Positions 7,354-14,652 of a DNA stretch of 18,245 nt are shown here, piece by piece. Position 1 is the first letter of the stretch, and every line of letters begins with the position of its first letter. The position numbers and the translations under genes were made by a program. A model generated the notes under the pieces. The model saw only the letters and a list, made by a program, of their open reading frames with translations. It had not been told where the DNA came from and made no database searches. The DNA is from Deltaproteobacteria bacterium (GTDB taxonomy: Bacteria > Desulfobacterota > SM23-61). The stretch is from assembly GCA_026388915.1 (NCBI GenBank), contig JAPLIW010000541.1, positions 1 through 18,245 on the forward strand, given 5' to 3'.

Positions 7354-9612
7354 ATGATTGACCTCAGCAATTACAAAGATTACCTCTCCGAAAAGGCCCA
7401 CCGGGTTCTGTCTTCGGCGATCCAGGAATCGCAGAAAAGGCAGCATCATTACCTGGGGGTGGAGCATATCTTTCTGGCCATCACCGAGGTGGAGTCCAAC
7501 CTCTTCGCGGAAATCGCCGAGAAGCTGAACTTCAGCCCCCGGGATGCGGTCCTTTCGCTGCGGGAATACCTGAACTCCTCCAAGCAGGTGTGGGGAGGAG
7601 GAATGAAGGTCCCCCCCTCCACTAAGACCATTTTCAAACTGGCCTGGGACTCGGCGATCAATTCCGGCCGGAAGGTGATCGAGACCACCGATCTTCTCAA
7701 GGCCATATTCCAGGAAGGACAGAATATCCCCGTGCGCATCCTGCGGGGGATGGGGGTGGAGCCCAACGCGGCCAGCCGGGTGATTTCCCTGGAAACCAAG
7801 GTCCTGGACGAGAAGAGCGAAGAGTTCAAAAAGCGTTACGACCTGCCCCCTTACTTGAACAACTTTGGCATGAACCTGAACCGGCTGGCCCGGCAGGGTA
7901 AGCTACCTCCCATCATCGGCCGGGATGGGGAAATCCGTCAGATGATGGAAATCCTCTGTCATCGGGACCGGCCCAACTCGGTCATGATCCTGGGAGAGCC
8001 GGGGGTGGGAAAGACGGCCCTGGTGGAAGGCCTGGCGGCCAAACTGGAACTGGCCCCCGATACGGTGCCCAAACGGCTGAGGAATTTCCAGGTTGTTAAC
8101 CTGCAGATGAACACCCTGGTGGCGGGAACCATGTTCCGGGGCATGTTCGAGGACCGCATCGAGAATGTGATCAAGGAGGTCAAGCGCCGCCGCAATATCA
8201 TCCTCTTCGTCGATGAGGCGCATACCCTGATCGGCGCGGGAACAGCCATGGGCGTGCCCACGGACGCGGCCACGATCTTCAAGTCCTCCCTGGCCCGGGG
8301 AGAGGTGCAGATCATCGGGGCAACCACGGCCAGCGAGTACAAGATCCACATCGCCGAGGACGAAGCCCTGGCCCGGCGGTTCCGGATCGTGACCGTCCAG
8401 GAACCGAACGTGGACGAAGCCCGGGAAATTCTCCGCGGGATCCGGCCCCGCCTGGAAAAGAACTACTCGGTTCAGATCGCCGACGAGGCCATCGAAACCG
8501 CCCTGAACATGTCGGCGCGGTATCAGCACAACCTTCGTCTGCCCGACAAGGCCATCAACTGGCTGGACACCGCTTCCGTCCGGGTGGAAATGGAAGAATT
8601 CGGACGGCCGGTGGGGGCGGATGACGTCATTCAGATCATCTCCCAGGAGACCCGGATCCCCCGGGAGATGGTCTTCCGCGACACGACCCACCGCTTCAAG
8701 GACGTGGAGGCGTCCCTGGCCCAGCGCGTGGTGGGGCAGAAAGAAGCCATCCGGGCGGTGGCCCGGAACCTGAGGTTGAACAAGGGCCCCTTGAAGGAGC
8801 GCTTCGAGCGGCCTGACGGGGTCCTCCTTTTCCTGGGGCCGACCGGAGTGGGGAAGACGGAGCTGGCCAAGTCCCTGGCCGAATTTCTCTTCGGCGATGA
8901 TAATAAGATGGTTCGCCTGGACATGTCCGAGTACCGGGATTCAGCCATCTCGGTGGATAAACTCATCGGCATGCCCCGGGGGATTGTGGGTTCGGAGAGG
9001 GGGGGCGTGCTCACCAACCAGATCCGGGACAACCCCTACACGGTGGTGCTGCTGGACGAGGTGGAGAAGGCTCACCCGGATGTGCTCAATCTCTTCCTCC
9101 AGGTCTTCGACGAGGGCTTCCTGACCGATGGCCGGGGAAGAAAGGTGTACTTCAGCGACACGGTGCTCATCATGACCTCCAACCTGGGGTCGGATGAGTT
9201 CAAGCGGTTCACCAAGCCCATGGGGTTCCTGGTGGATTCCCAGCATCTCCACACCGTGAAACAGGCGGTTCTGCGCGAGGCCGAAAACCATTTCTCCCCC
9301 GAGTTTCTCAACCGCGTGGATGACATCGAGGTCTTTTCTCCCCTGACCGAAGAAGAGGTGGAAAAGATCGCCGGGCGTTATCTGGAGGGAATTCAGAAAA
9401 GCCTCGGTACCTACGGAAAATCCCTGGAATACACCGAAGCGGCGCTGAAGACCCTGGCGGAAATCGGTTTCAGTTTGAAGTACGGGGCCCGTTTCCTCAA
9501 GCGGCGGATCGATGAGCGGGTCAAAATCCCCCTCACCCTGCACTGGAATGAGGGATCTCGATTCCGCGTCGATGTCCTGGAAGGGGAGCTGACCGTCCGC
9601 TGGAATTCCTGA
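7354..9612 (+). CDS. ClpA/ClpC-like two-domain AAA+ unfoldase, not ClpB
   Basis: A 752-residue Hsp100 protein. Clp_N-like repeats fill about 1-150. NBD1 has GEPGVGKT (214-221), pore loop MFRG (260-263) and Walker B D287-E288. NBD2 has GPTGVGKT (495-502), Walker B D568-E569, LNRVDD and sensor-2 GARFLKR (711-717, Pro replaced by Phe). The ClpB middle domain is absent, and length and layout fit ClpA (758 in E. coli). Between Walker B2 and the arginine finger lies an insertion with M623-G624-F625, at nearly the ClpA IGL position, so ClpP docking is possible. NBD2 pore loop 2 reads GIVG (543-546) instead of GYVG. No clear ribosome-binding site precedes ATG 7354; translation may be coupled to the dnaJ-like gene, which is in the same frame and separated by one TAA. 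Alternative: a ClpP-independent disaggregase-like paralogue. The Hsp100 family call is certain; the subtype is inferred. Confidence 0.9.
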   Translation: MIDLSNYKDYLSEKAHRVLSSAIQESQKRQHHYLGVEHIFLAITEVESNLFAEIAEKLNFSPRDAVLSLREYLNSSKQVWGGGMKVPPSTKTIFKLAWDSAINSGRKVIETTDLLKAIFQEGQNIPVRILRGMGVEPNAASRVISLETKVLDEKSEEFKKRYDLPPYLNNFGMNLNRLARQGKLPPIIGRDGEIRQMMEILCHRDRPNSVMILGEPGVGKTALVEGLAAKLELAPDTVPKRLRNFQVVNLQMNTLVAGTMFRGMFEDRIENVIKEVKRRRNIILFVDEAHTLIGAGTAMGVPTDAATIFKSSLARGEVQIIGATTASEYKIHIAEDEALARRFRIVTVQEPNVDEAREILRGIRPRLEKNYSVQIADEAIETALNMSARYQHNLRLPDKAINWLDTASVRVEMEEFGRPVGADDVIQIISQETRIPREMVFRDTTHRFKDVEASLAQRVVGQKEAIRAVARNLRLNKGPLKERFERPDGVLLFLGPTGVGKTELAKSLAEFLFGDDNKMVRLDMSEYRDSAISVDKLIGMPRGIVGSERGGVLTNQIRDNPYTVVLLDEVEKAHPDVLNLFLQVFDEGFLTDGRGRKVYFSDTVLIMTSNLGSDEFKRFTKPMGFLVDSQHLHTVKQAVLREAENHFSPEFLNRVDDIEVFSPLTEEEVEKIAGRYLEGIQKSLGTYGKSLEYTEAALKTLAEIGFSLKYGARFLKRRIDERVKIPLTLHWNEGSRFRVDVLEGELTVRWNS

Positions 9613-9709
9613 GAGCGGGATTCCGGAGGAAGGGTGGCACGGAGGGGTTGGTTTTTGGTTTTCATCCGGGGGCGGCAAGAAAATAGATTCCCAAAGAGGG
9701 GCTGAAGCA

Positions 9710-10804
9710 ATGGAGAAGATCAGGCTGGCGGTTGTGGGCGTGGGCAATTGCGCAAGCTCCCTGATTCAAGGTATCGAATACTACCAGACCCATGAGGGCA
9801 CGGAGAAGTTGGGGTTGATGCATTACGACCTGGGCGGCTACCAACCGGGAGACCTGGAAGTGGTGGCGGCCTTTGACGTGGACCGGCGGAAGGTGGGAAA
9901 ACCCCTGGCCGAAGCCATCTACGCCAAACCCAACTGCACCTGGGAGATCACTCCCGGGGTGACCAACTCCAAAACCATCGTCCAGATGGGGCAGGTGCTG
10001 GACGGGATTTCTCCGCACATGAAGGAATACCCGGAAGACCAGACCTTCCTCGTGGCGGACGAGAAGCCGTGCGACGTGGAAAAGATCCTGCGGGATGCCC
10101 GGGCGGAGATCCTTCTGAACTACCTCCCCGTGGGATCGGAGGAAGCCACCCGCTATTATGCGGACTGCTGCCTGAACACGGGAGTGAGCCTGATCAACTG
10201 CATGCCGGTCTTCATCGTCTCCTCCCCGGAATGGGGTCGAAAATTTGCCGAGCGGAAGATTCCGGTGGTGGGGGATGACGTGAAAGCCCAGCTCGGGGCG
10301 ACCATCCTCCACCGGGCCCTGACCCAGCTCTTCGTGGACCGGGGGGTGCGGGTGGACCGGACGTACCAGTTGAACGTGGGGGGCAACACCGATTTTCTGA
10401 ATATGCTGAATCACCATCGCCTGCAGTCGAAGAAGATCTCCAAAACCGAGGCCGTCCAATCCATTCTGGATTCTCCCCTGGATGACCGGAATATCCACAT
10501 CGGCCCGAGCGATTACGTCCCCTGGCAGAAGGACAACAAGGTCTGCTTCCTGCGCCTCGAAGGCCGGGGATTCGGGGGAGTTCCCCTGAACGTGGAGCTC
10601 CGCCTCTCGGTGGAGGATTCTCCCAACAGCGCGGGAGTGACCATCGATGCCATTCGTTGCTGCCAGCTGGCCCGGAAACGGAAGATCGGGGGACCCCTGA
10701 TTTCAGTTTCGGCGTACACCATGAAACACCCGCCCCAACAGATTCCGGACCAGGAGGCGCGGCAGAAGCTGGAGGAGTACATCCAGGGCCGGCGCGAGAG
10801 GTAG
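9710..10804 (+). CDS. ino1: Inositol-3-phosphate synthase (Ino1 type)
   Basis: A 364-residue cytosolic NAD-dependent enzyme that converts glucose 6-phosphate to 1L-myo-inositol 1-phosphate (also named inositol 3-phosphate). The N-terminal nucleotide-binding loop GVGNCASSL is at about 10-18, with FDVD around 55. Conserved family blocks visible are NYLPVGSEEATRYYA, VVGDDVKAQLGATI, NVGGNTDFLNM, KISKTEAVQS, and the C-terminal GPSDYVPWQKDNK / GVPLNVELRLSVEDSPNSAG segments. Length matches the short actinobacterial/archaeal class (about 360-390) rather than the eukaryotic one (over 500). AAAGAGGGG at 9693-9701 lies 8 nt before the ATG. The 97-nt gap after the Clp gene has no terminator, so read-through is possible. 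The downstream phosphatidyltransferase begins 15 nt after the stop, pointing to use of the product in an inositol phospholipid. Confidence 0.94.
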   Translation: MEKIRLAVVGVGNCASSLIQGIEYYQTHEGTEKLGLMHYDLGGYQPGDLEVVAAFDVDRRKVGKPLAEAIYAKPNCTWEITPGVTNSKTIVQMGQVLDGISPHMKEYPEDQTFLVADEKPCDVEKILRDARAEILLNYLPVGSEEATRYYADCCLNTGVSLINCMPVFIVSSPEWGRKFAERKIPVVGDDVKAQLGATILHRALTQLFVDRGVRVDRTYQLNVGGNTDFLNMLNHHRLQSKKISKTEAVQSILDSPLDDRNIHIGPSDYVPWQKDNKVCFLRLEGRGFGGVPLNVELRLSVEDSPNSAGVTIDAIRCCQLARKRKIGGPLISVSAYTMKHPPQQIPDQEARQKLEEYIQGRRER

Positions 10805-10819
10805 GGACGGCATCCGCCC

Positions 10820-11413
10820 ATGCTCAAGGCACTGATCGGGGACGGTCTCGACCCGGTTCTCCAAGGGACATCTCGTTTGGTTCGGCGGCTGGGTCTTCGG
10901 CCCAACACCCTGACGTTCATCGGAATGGGCTTGAACGGACTGTCCGCCTGGGCTCTGGCCGAGGGGGAGTGGCTGACGGGATGCGGCCTGATCGTTCTGG
11001 CCGGCTTCTTCGATATTCTGGACGGCGCCGTGGCCCGCAACTGCCAGGAGACCAGCGCCTTCGGTTCCTTCCTGGACTCCGTCCTGGACCGGTACTCCGA
11101 CCTGAGCCTGCTGGTGGGGCTCCTGATCTTTTACTCTCGTCAGGGCCGGGTTGGGTACCAGGTCCTGCTCGGCCTGGCCATCATGGGCACGGCTCTGGTT
11201 CCCTACACCCGGGCCCGGGCAGAGACCCTGATCCCCAGGTGCAACGTGGGGCTGATGGAGCGGCCGGAACGGATTTTGCTGATTTTTCTGGGCGCGGCCA
11301 TCGAATCGCTCATGCCCATCGTCATCTGGATTCTGGCCGTTTTCACCAACATCACCGTGTTCCAGCGGATCCATTACACCTGGCGGCAGATGAAGGAAAA
11401 GGAGAAAGGCTAG
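10820..11413 (+). CDS. CDP-alcohol phosphatidyltransferase, likely inositol-phosphate accepting
   Basis: A 197-residue membrane protein of the CDP-OH_P_transf family, which joins a CDP-activated lipid or alcohol to a hydroxyl acceptor. The signature is complete: D65, D68-G69, A72-R73, G82, D86 and D90 with family spacing. Several hydrophobic segments follow, consistent with about five or six transmembrane helices, and a charged Lys/Glu C-terminus. Placement directly after ino1 suggests inositol 1-phosphate as the acceptor, giving phosphatidylinositol phosphate as in actinobacterial PIP synthases. Alternatives are phosphatidylglycerophosphate synthase or the phosphodiester step of di-myo-inositol phosphate synthesis, although the nucleotidyltransferase domain usual in that pathway is absent. 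A weak AGGTAGGG overlaps the ino1 stop. Family certain, substrate inferred from context. Confidence 0.88.
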   Translation: MLKALIGDGLDPVLQGTSRLVRRLGLRPNTLTFIGMGLNGLSAWALAEGEWLTGCGLIVLAGFFDILDGAVARNCQETSAFGSFLDSVLDRYSDLSLLVGLLIFYSRQGRVGYQVLLGLAIMGTALVPYTRARAETLIPRCNVGLMERPERILLIFLGAAIESLMPIVIWILAVFTNITVFQRIHYTWRQMKEKEKG

Positions 11414-11416
11414 TAG

Positions 11417-11436
11417 GGGCACGCTGCAGCGTGCCC
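11417..11436. repeat. Perfect 20-bp palindrome
   Basis: GGGCACGCTGCAGCGTGCCC equals its own reverse complement and starts 3 nt after the phosphatidyltransferase stop, preceded by TAGG. It has no T run (CTGTTTGG follows), so terminator function is weak at best. It resembles the TAGGGGC...GCCC palindromes that recur in many bacterial genomes. Confidence 0.7.
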
Positions 11437-11452
11437 TGTTTGGAGAGACACC

Positions 11453-11860
11453 ATGGAAAGCGGCGAGGATAAGAAGGGATTTACGATTCGCGATAAAAGA
11501 GCCTCCACCCAGGCCGATGAGACAGGAAAAGGAGAAGCCCCGAAGGCGGAGGCCGCCTCCTCCCAGGAGGGAAGAAAAGCGGAGGAAGAAAAGCGGGAAA
11601 GGACGCCCGAAATCCCGGAGATTAACTTTTCTTCTTTTATTCTGTCCCTGAGCACGTCTGCCCTGGTTCACCTGGGAGAAGTTCCCGACCCGCTGACCCA
11701 GAAGCCGGATCGGCATCTTCCCCTGGCCAAACAGACCATCGACCTGCTGGGGATGCTCAAAGAGAAGACCCAGGGGAACCTGACGGCGGACGAAGAAAAG
11801 CTGATAGATCACCTGCTGGCCGACCTGCGATGGAGATATATTCGCGAAGCGAAAGGATAG
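11453..11860 (+). CDS. DUF1844 family protein
   Basis: A 135-residue protein of unknown function. The first about 58 residues are a highly charged, probably disordered Lys/Glu/Ala-rich stretch. The rest is the conserved DUF1844 core: FSSFILSLSTSALVHLGEVP (about 62-81), LPLAKQTIDLLGMLKEKTQG, and NLTADEEKLIDHLLADLRWRY near the C-terminus. It has no signal peptide or convincing transmembrane helix; the predicted helices suggest a small soluble helical protein. This family is common in deltaproteobacterial genomes, often near housekeeping genes, and no function is assigned to it here. GGAGAG (11442-11447) precedes the ATG. The 20-bp palindrome lies between it and the phosphatidyltransferase gene, so cotranscription is possible but uncertain. 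Confidence 0.85.
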   Translation: MESGEDKKGFTIRDKRASTQADETGKGEAPKAEAASSQEGRKAEEEKRERTPEIPEINFSSFILSLSTSALVHLGEVPDPLTQKPDRHLPLAKQTIDLLGMLKEKTQGNLTADEEKLIDHLLADLRWRYIREAKG

Positions 11861-11876
11861 AACCGCCGCGTGGTCT

Positions 11877-11900
11877 TATCGTCGTATCGTCTCATCGTCG
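11877..11900 (+). repeat. Three-copy octamer repeat
   Basis: TATCGTCG, TATCGTCT and CATCGTCG follow each other without gaps, 17 nt after the DUF1844 stop. Only three units are present. No function can be read from it. Confidence 0.5.
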
Positions 11901-11996
11901 CAAGATCCCCCTTGACGATTTCGATGTTCTGACGATCAAACCATACAGCTATGCGACTCCTCGACTAAGACGGAGAGATTTTTTTCAGCGGAGAGA

Positions 11997-12124
11997 GCAC
12001 TAAGTGCTTCGATTCGCAAATACAGACATGTATTCTCCAGCGGGTCATGGATACAATTGCTCACTCAGCACTAAGTCCAGAGTAAATAAATTCGTTATCG
12101 AATTTATGAATCGATGGACTAAGT
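11997..12124. promoter_or_regulatory. ACTAAGT repeats and long hairpin upstream of degP
   Basis: GCACTAAGT occurs at 11997-12005 and 12068-12076, and GGACTAAGT at 12116-12124. The second and third copies flank a hairpin: ACTAAGTCCA (12070-12079) pairs at nine of ten positions with TGGACTAAGT (12115-12124), and inside it ATAAATTCG (12086-12094) pairs perfectly with CGAATTTAT (12099-12107) around a TTAT loop. The first copy is part of its own 13-nt palindrome AGCACTAAGTGCT (11996-12008). The structure ends 3 nt before the degP ribosome-binding site. This looks like an operator cluster or a leader structure; the regulator is unknown. The rest of the 279-nt gap holds no gene. Confidence 0.45.
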
Positions 12125-12139
12125 ATTAAGGAGAGAATT

Positions 12140-13663
12140 ATGGCATCCGAGAATGGGCGCACGGGACCGAACCCCCGAAGATTCGGGGTGGTCAGTCTGG
12201 TGATGGTGGCCCTCTTGGGGCTGGGGGCGGGGCTCCTGATGGCATCCTTCTTCCCCGCCCGGTCCATGTCCAGCCCGGTGGAGCTCATGGGGACGAAGAA
12301 GGTCAGCGTGGCGGCATCGCCCTCCGCTATCTCTTCCCAGCTCTTTGTGGAATTGACCCGGCGGGTCAAACCCGGGGTGGTGAACATCAGCACCAAGAAG
12401 GTGGTCAAAGGGGGAGGAAGGGTCTTCCGCCAGTTCTCCCCGCCCTCCCGGGAACGGGACCTCTTCAAGGATTTCTTCGGCGAGGAATTCTTCAACCGTT
12501 TCTTCGGTGAGAACCCCCAGAGAGATTTGGTCCAGCGGTCCCTGGGTTCGGGGTTCATCATCGATAAGGACGGGCATATCATCACCAACAACCACGTCAT
12601 CGAAGGGGCCAGTGAGATCCGCGTCCGCCTTTCCACGGAAAAAGAATTTGACGCCGAGATCATCGGCCGGGACCCCAAGACCGACCTGGCCCTGATCAAA
12701 ATCAAGTCCTGGAACGATCTACCCGTGGTGGAATTGGGAGACTCGGACAAAGTGGAGATCGGGGAATGGGTCATGGCCATCGGGAACCCCTTCGGCCTGT
12801 CCCACACGGTGACCGTGGGAATCGTGAGCGCCAAAGGCCGGGCGATCGGCTCCGGGCCCTACGATGATTTCATCCAGACCGACGCCTCCATCAACCCCGG
12901 CAACAGCGGAGGGCCGCTCTTCAACATCAACGGGGAAGTGGTGGGGATCAACACCGCCATCGTGGCCTCGGGGCAGGGAATCGGGTTTGCCATTCCCATC
13001 AACGTGGCCCGGGAGATCATTCCCCAGCTGAAAAAGAAGGGGAAGGTGACCCGCGGCGGAATCGGCGTGTATGTGCAGAAGATGACTCCGGAACTGGCCA
13101 AATCGTTCGGCCTGGAGAAGGGCGAGGGGGCGCTGGTGGCCGATGTCATCGCCGGAGGGGCGGCGGAAACGGCGGGGGTCAGGCGGGGGGACGTCATCAC
13201 CCGTTTCGACGGAAAAGAAGTTCACGAGATGAATGAACTGCCCCGCATCGTGGCCGCGACCCCCGTGGGGAAAGACGTGGAAGTGGAAATCCTGCGGGAA
13301 GGGAAGCCGCTGAAGCTGAAGCTGAAGGTGGGCGAGCTGAAGGAGGAGGCGCCGGCTCCCACGGAAGAGAAGGCCCAGGTGGACCTGGGAATGAGCGTCC
13401 AGGAAATCACCCCGGAGCTTGCCCGGCAGTTGCGGCTGAAAGAGCCCGGAGGAGTGATCGTCACCCAGGTGGAATCCGGGTCCCCGGTGGATGAAGCGGG
13501 CCTCCAGCGGGGGGACATCATCCAGGAGATCAACGGGCAGGCCATCCGCAAGCTCGGCGATTTTCAGGCCGCCATCGGCAAGATAAAAAAGGATGAAGTA
13601 GTCCGCCTCCTGGTCAAGCGGGGGGAGCGGAACATCTACCTGGCTTTTCGCTCGAACCATTAG
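12140..13663 (+). CDS. degP: DegP/HtrA-type periplasmic serine protease (Do family)
   Basis: A 507-residue envelope quality-control protease and chaperone. The N-terminus has positive charge (RR at 14-15), then one hydrophobic segment (about 17-37) acting as signal peptide or anchor; no clean signal-peptidase site is obvious, so it may stay tethered. The trypsin-like domain shows the full triad: H152 (ITNNHV), D182 (KTDLAL) and S256 (GNSGGP). Two PDZ domains follow at about 306-395 and 416-505, joined by an acidic Pro-containing linker. Length is close to other Do proteases. AAGGAG (12128-12133) lies 6 nt before the ATG. An unusual repeat and hairpin region sits directly upstream and may control expression. 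ispE starts 2 nt after the stop, so the two are cotranscribed, an odd pairing of envelope stress and isoprenoid synthesis. Confidence 0.96.
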   Translation: MASENGRTGPNPRRFGVVSLVMVALLGLGAGLLMASFFPARSMSSPVELMGTKKVSVAASPSAISSQLFVELTRRVKPGVVNISTKKVVKGGGRVFRQFSPPSRERDLFKDFFGEEFFNRFFGENPQRDLVQRSLGSGFIIDKDGHIITNNHVIEGASEIRVRLSTEKEFDAEIIGRDPKTDLALIKIKSWNDLPVVELGDSDKVEIGEWVMAIGNPFGLSHTVTVGIVSAKGRAIGSGPYDDFIQTDASINPGNSGGPLFNINGEVVGINTAIVASGQGIGFAIPINVAREIIPQLKKKGKVTRGGIGVYVQKMTPELAKSFGLEKGEGALVADVIAGGAAETAGVRRGDVITRFDGKEVHEMNELPRIVAATPVGKDVEVEILREGKPLKLKLKVGELKEEAPAPTEEKAQVDLGMSVQEITPELARQLRLKEPGGVIVTQVESGSPVDEAGLQRGDIIQEINGQAIRKLGDFQAAIGKIKKDEVVRLLVKRGERNIYLAFRSNH

Positions 13664-13665
13664 GG

Positions 13666-14505
13666 ATGCGATTCCTTTCCCCGGCAAAAATCAACCTTCA
13701 TCTGGAGGTGCTGGAAAAGCGGCCGGACGGATACCACGAGATCCAGACCCTCCTGCAGAGGGTCGATCTCTCCGATGAGATGGAAATTAACCCGGGCGGG
13801 CAGGGAATCCGGCTGATCCCCGAGGGGGAAGCAGTTCCCCAGGGGATGGACAACCTGGCCTGGCGGGCCGCCCAGCTCTTCTGCCGGGAGACCGGGATTC
13901 CCGAAGGCCTGGAGATCAGGATCAGGAAGAGGATTCCGGTGGCCGCCGGATTGGGCGGGGGAAGCGGCAACGCCGCCGCCGTGCTGGCGGCCCTGAACGA
14001 TCTTTTCCGGACCGGGCTGAACTCGGATGCCCTCATGGGGCTGGCGGCCAGGCTGGGAGCGGATATCCCCTTCTTCATCTTTCAAAAGCCGGCCCTGGCC
14101 CGGGGAAAAGGGGAAAGATTGAGTGCCGTGAGCATGCCGGAGGGCCTGGGATTCCTGCTGCTGGTTCCTCCTTTCCGCATCTCCACTCCCTGGTCCTACG
14201 ACACCTTCGACCGGCTCACGGGCGGGAAGCGGAAGGCAGGGACGCCCTTGGGGGCTTCATATTCAACCCTGGCGGACCTTTTACCGGTCTTAAAAAATGA
14301 TCTGGAAATTCCGGCACTTTCCAGGTATCCTAAAATTGGGGGGATGAAAGAGGAATTGCTCCGCCGGGGGGCTTGGGGAGCGCTCATGTCCGGTAGCGGC
14401 CCGGTGACCTTCGGCCTCTTCCCTTCGAGAGAGGAAGCCGATAAGTCCAGCAAGAAACTCGGGCTTCCCAAAGGCTGGAAGGCCATTACCGCCCAGGGAA
14501 TATAA
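13666..14505 (+). CDS. ispE: 4-diphosphocytidyl-2-C-methyl-D-erythritol kinase
   Basis: A 279-residue GHMP kinase that phosphorylates the 2-hydroxyl of CDP-methylerythritol with ATP, the fourth step of the MEP isoprenoid pathway, in the cytosol. Seen motifs: SPAKINL (5-11, with Lys8), ATP loop PVAAGLGGGSGNAAA (91-105), catalytic D133 in LGADIPFF, and the C-terminal GHMP motif LMSGSGPVTFGLF. The ATP loop has Gly-Asn where the commonest form has Ser-Asp; the rest is standard. Length is normal. The ATG begins 2 nt after the degP stop codon and has no separate strong ribosome-binding site, so translation is probably coupled to degP. The tRNA-Gln gene and prs follow, an order common in Desulfobacterota. 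Confidence 0.96.
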   Translation: MRFLSPAKINLHLEVLEKRPDGYHEIQTLLQRVDLSDEMEINPGGQGIRLIPEGEAVPQGMDNLAWRAAQLFCRETGIPEGLEIRIRKRIPVAAGLGGGSGNAAAVLAALNDLFRTGLNSDALMGLAARLGADIPFFIFQKPALARGKGERLSAVSMPEGLGFLLLVPPFRISTPWSYDTFDRLTGGKRKAGTPLGASYSTLADLLPVLKNDLEIPALSRYPKIGGMKEELLRRGAWGALMSGSGPVTFGLFPSREEADKSSKKLGLPKGWKAITAQGI

Positions 14506-14516
14506 AAAATGATGGG

Positions 14517-14580
14517 ACGCAGATAAACGCAGATTTTCAGGATTTTAATGAAAGAAAAAAATTTCTGCGTTCATCTGCGG
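14517..14580. repeat. Palindromic ATCTGCG-type repeat after ispE
   Basis: The left arm (14517-14537, CGCAGAT ... CGCAGATTTT) and right arm (14560-14580, TTTCTGCG ... ATCTGCGG) match as inverted repeats at 17 of 21 positions, with a 22-nt AT-rich loop. The ATCTGCGnA units resemble those at 828-853. It starts 12 nt after the ispE stop and could act as a transcript-end hairpin, although no clear T run follows at once (AAATCTTTTT). Confidence 0.6.
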
Positions 14581-14615
14581 AAATCTTTTTCCCATAGAGT
14601 TATTCCAGTTTTTAA

Positions 14616-14650
14616 CTTTAGGCATTTTAGTGCATTTTAGGCATTTTTTT
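14616..14650 (+). repeat. CATTTTAGG tandem repeat before tRNA-Gln
   Basis: Units of 9-10 nt follow each other: CATTTTAGTG (14623-14632), CATTTTAGG (14633-14641), then CATTTTTTT, with a partial TTTAGG before them. It ends 2 nt before the tRNA. Any tRNA promoter would have to overlap this tract; no standard -35/-10 pair is evident. Confidence 0.45.
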
Positions 14651-14652
14651 AC

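Noticed and set aside
7320..7360. Possible single fused dnaJ-clp gene
   Set aside because: The two are in the same frame, but a clear TAA at 7327-7329 separates them and ATG 7354 begins a normal Clp N-domain; only coupling, not fusion, is supported.
7354..9612. Second copy of ClpB
   Set aside because: The middle-domain coiled coil is missing and there is an extra loop with MGF, so the layout fits ClpA/ClpC better.
10703..11812. 369-codon minus-strand frame across ino1, the phosphatidyltransferase and DUF1844 genes
   Set aside because: It spans three real genes on the other strand and has low-complexity composition without motifs.
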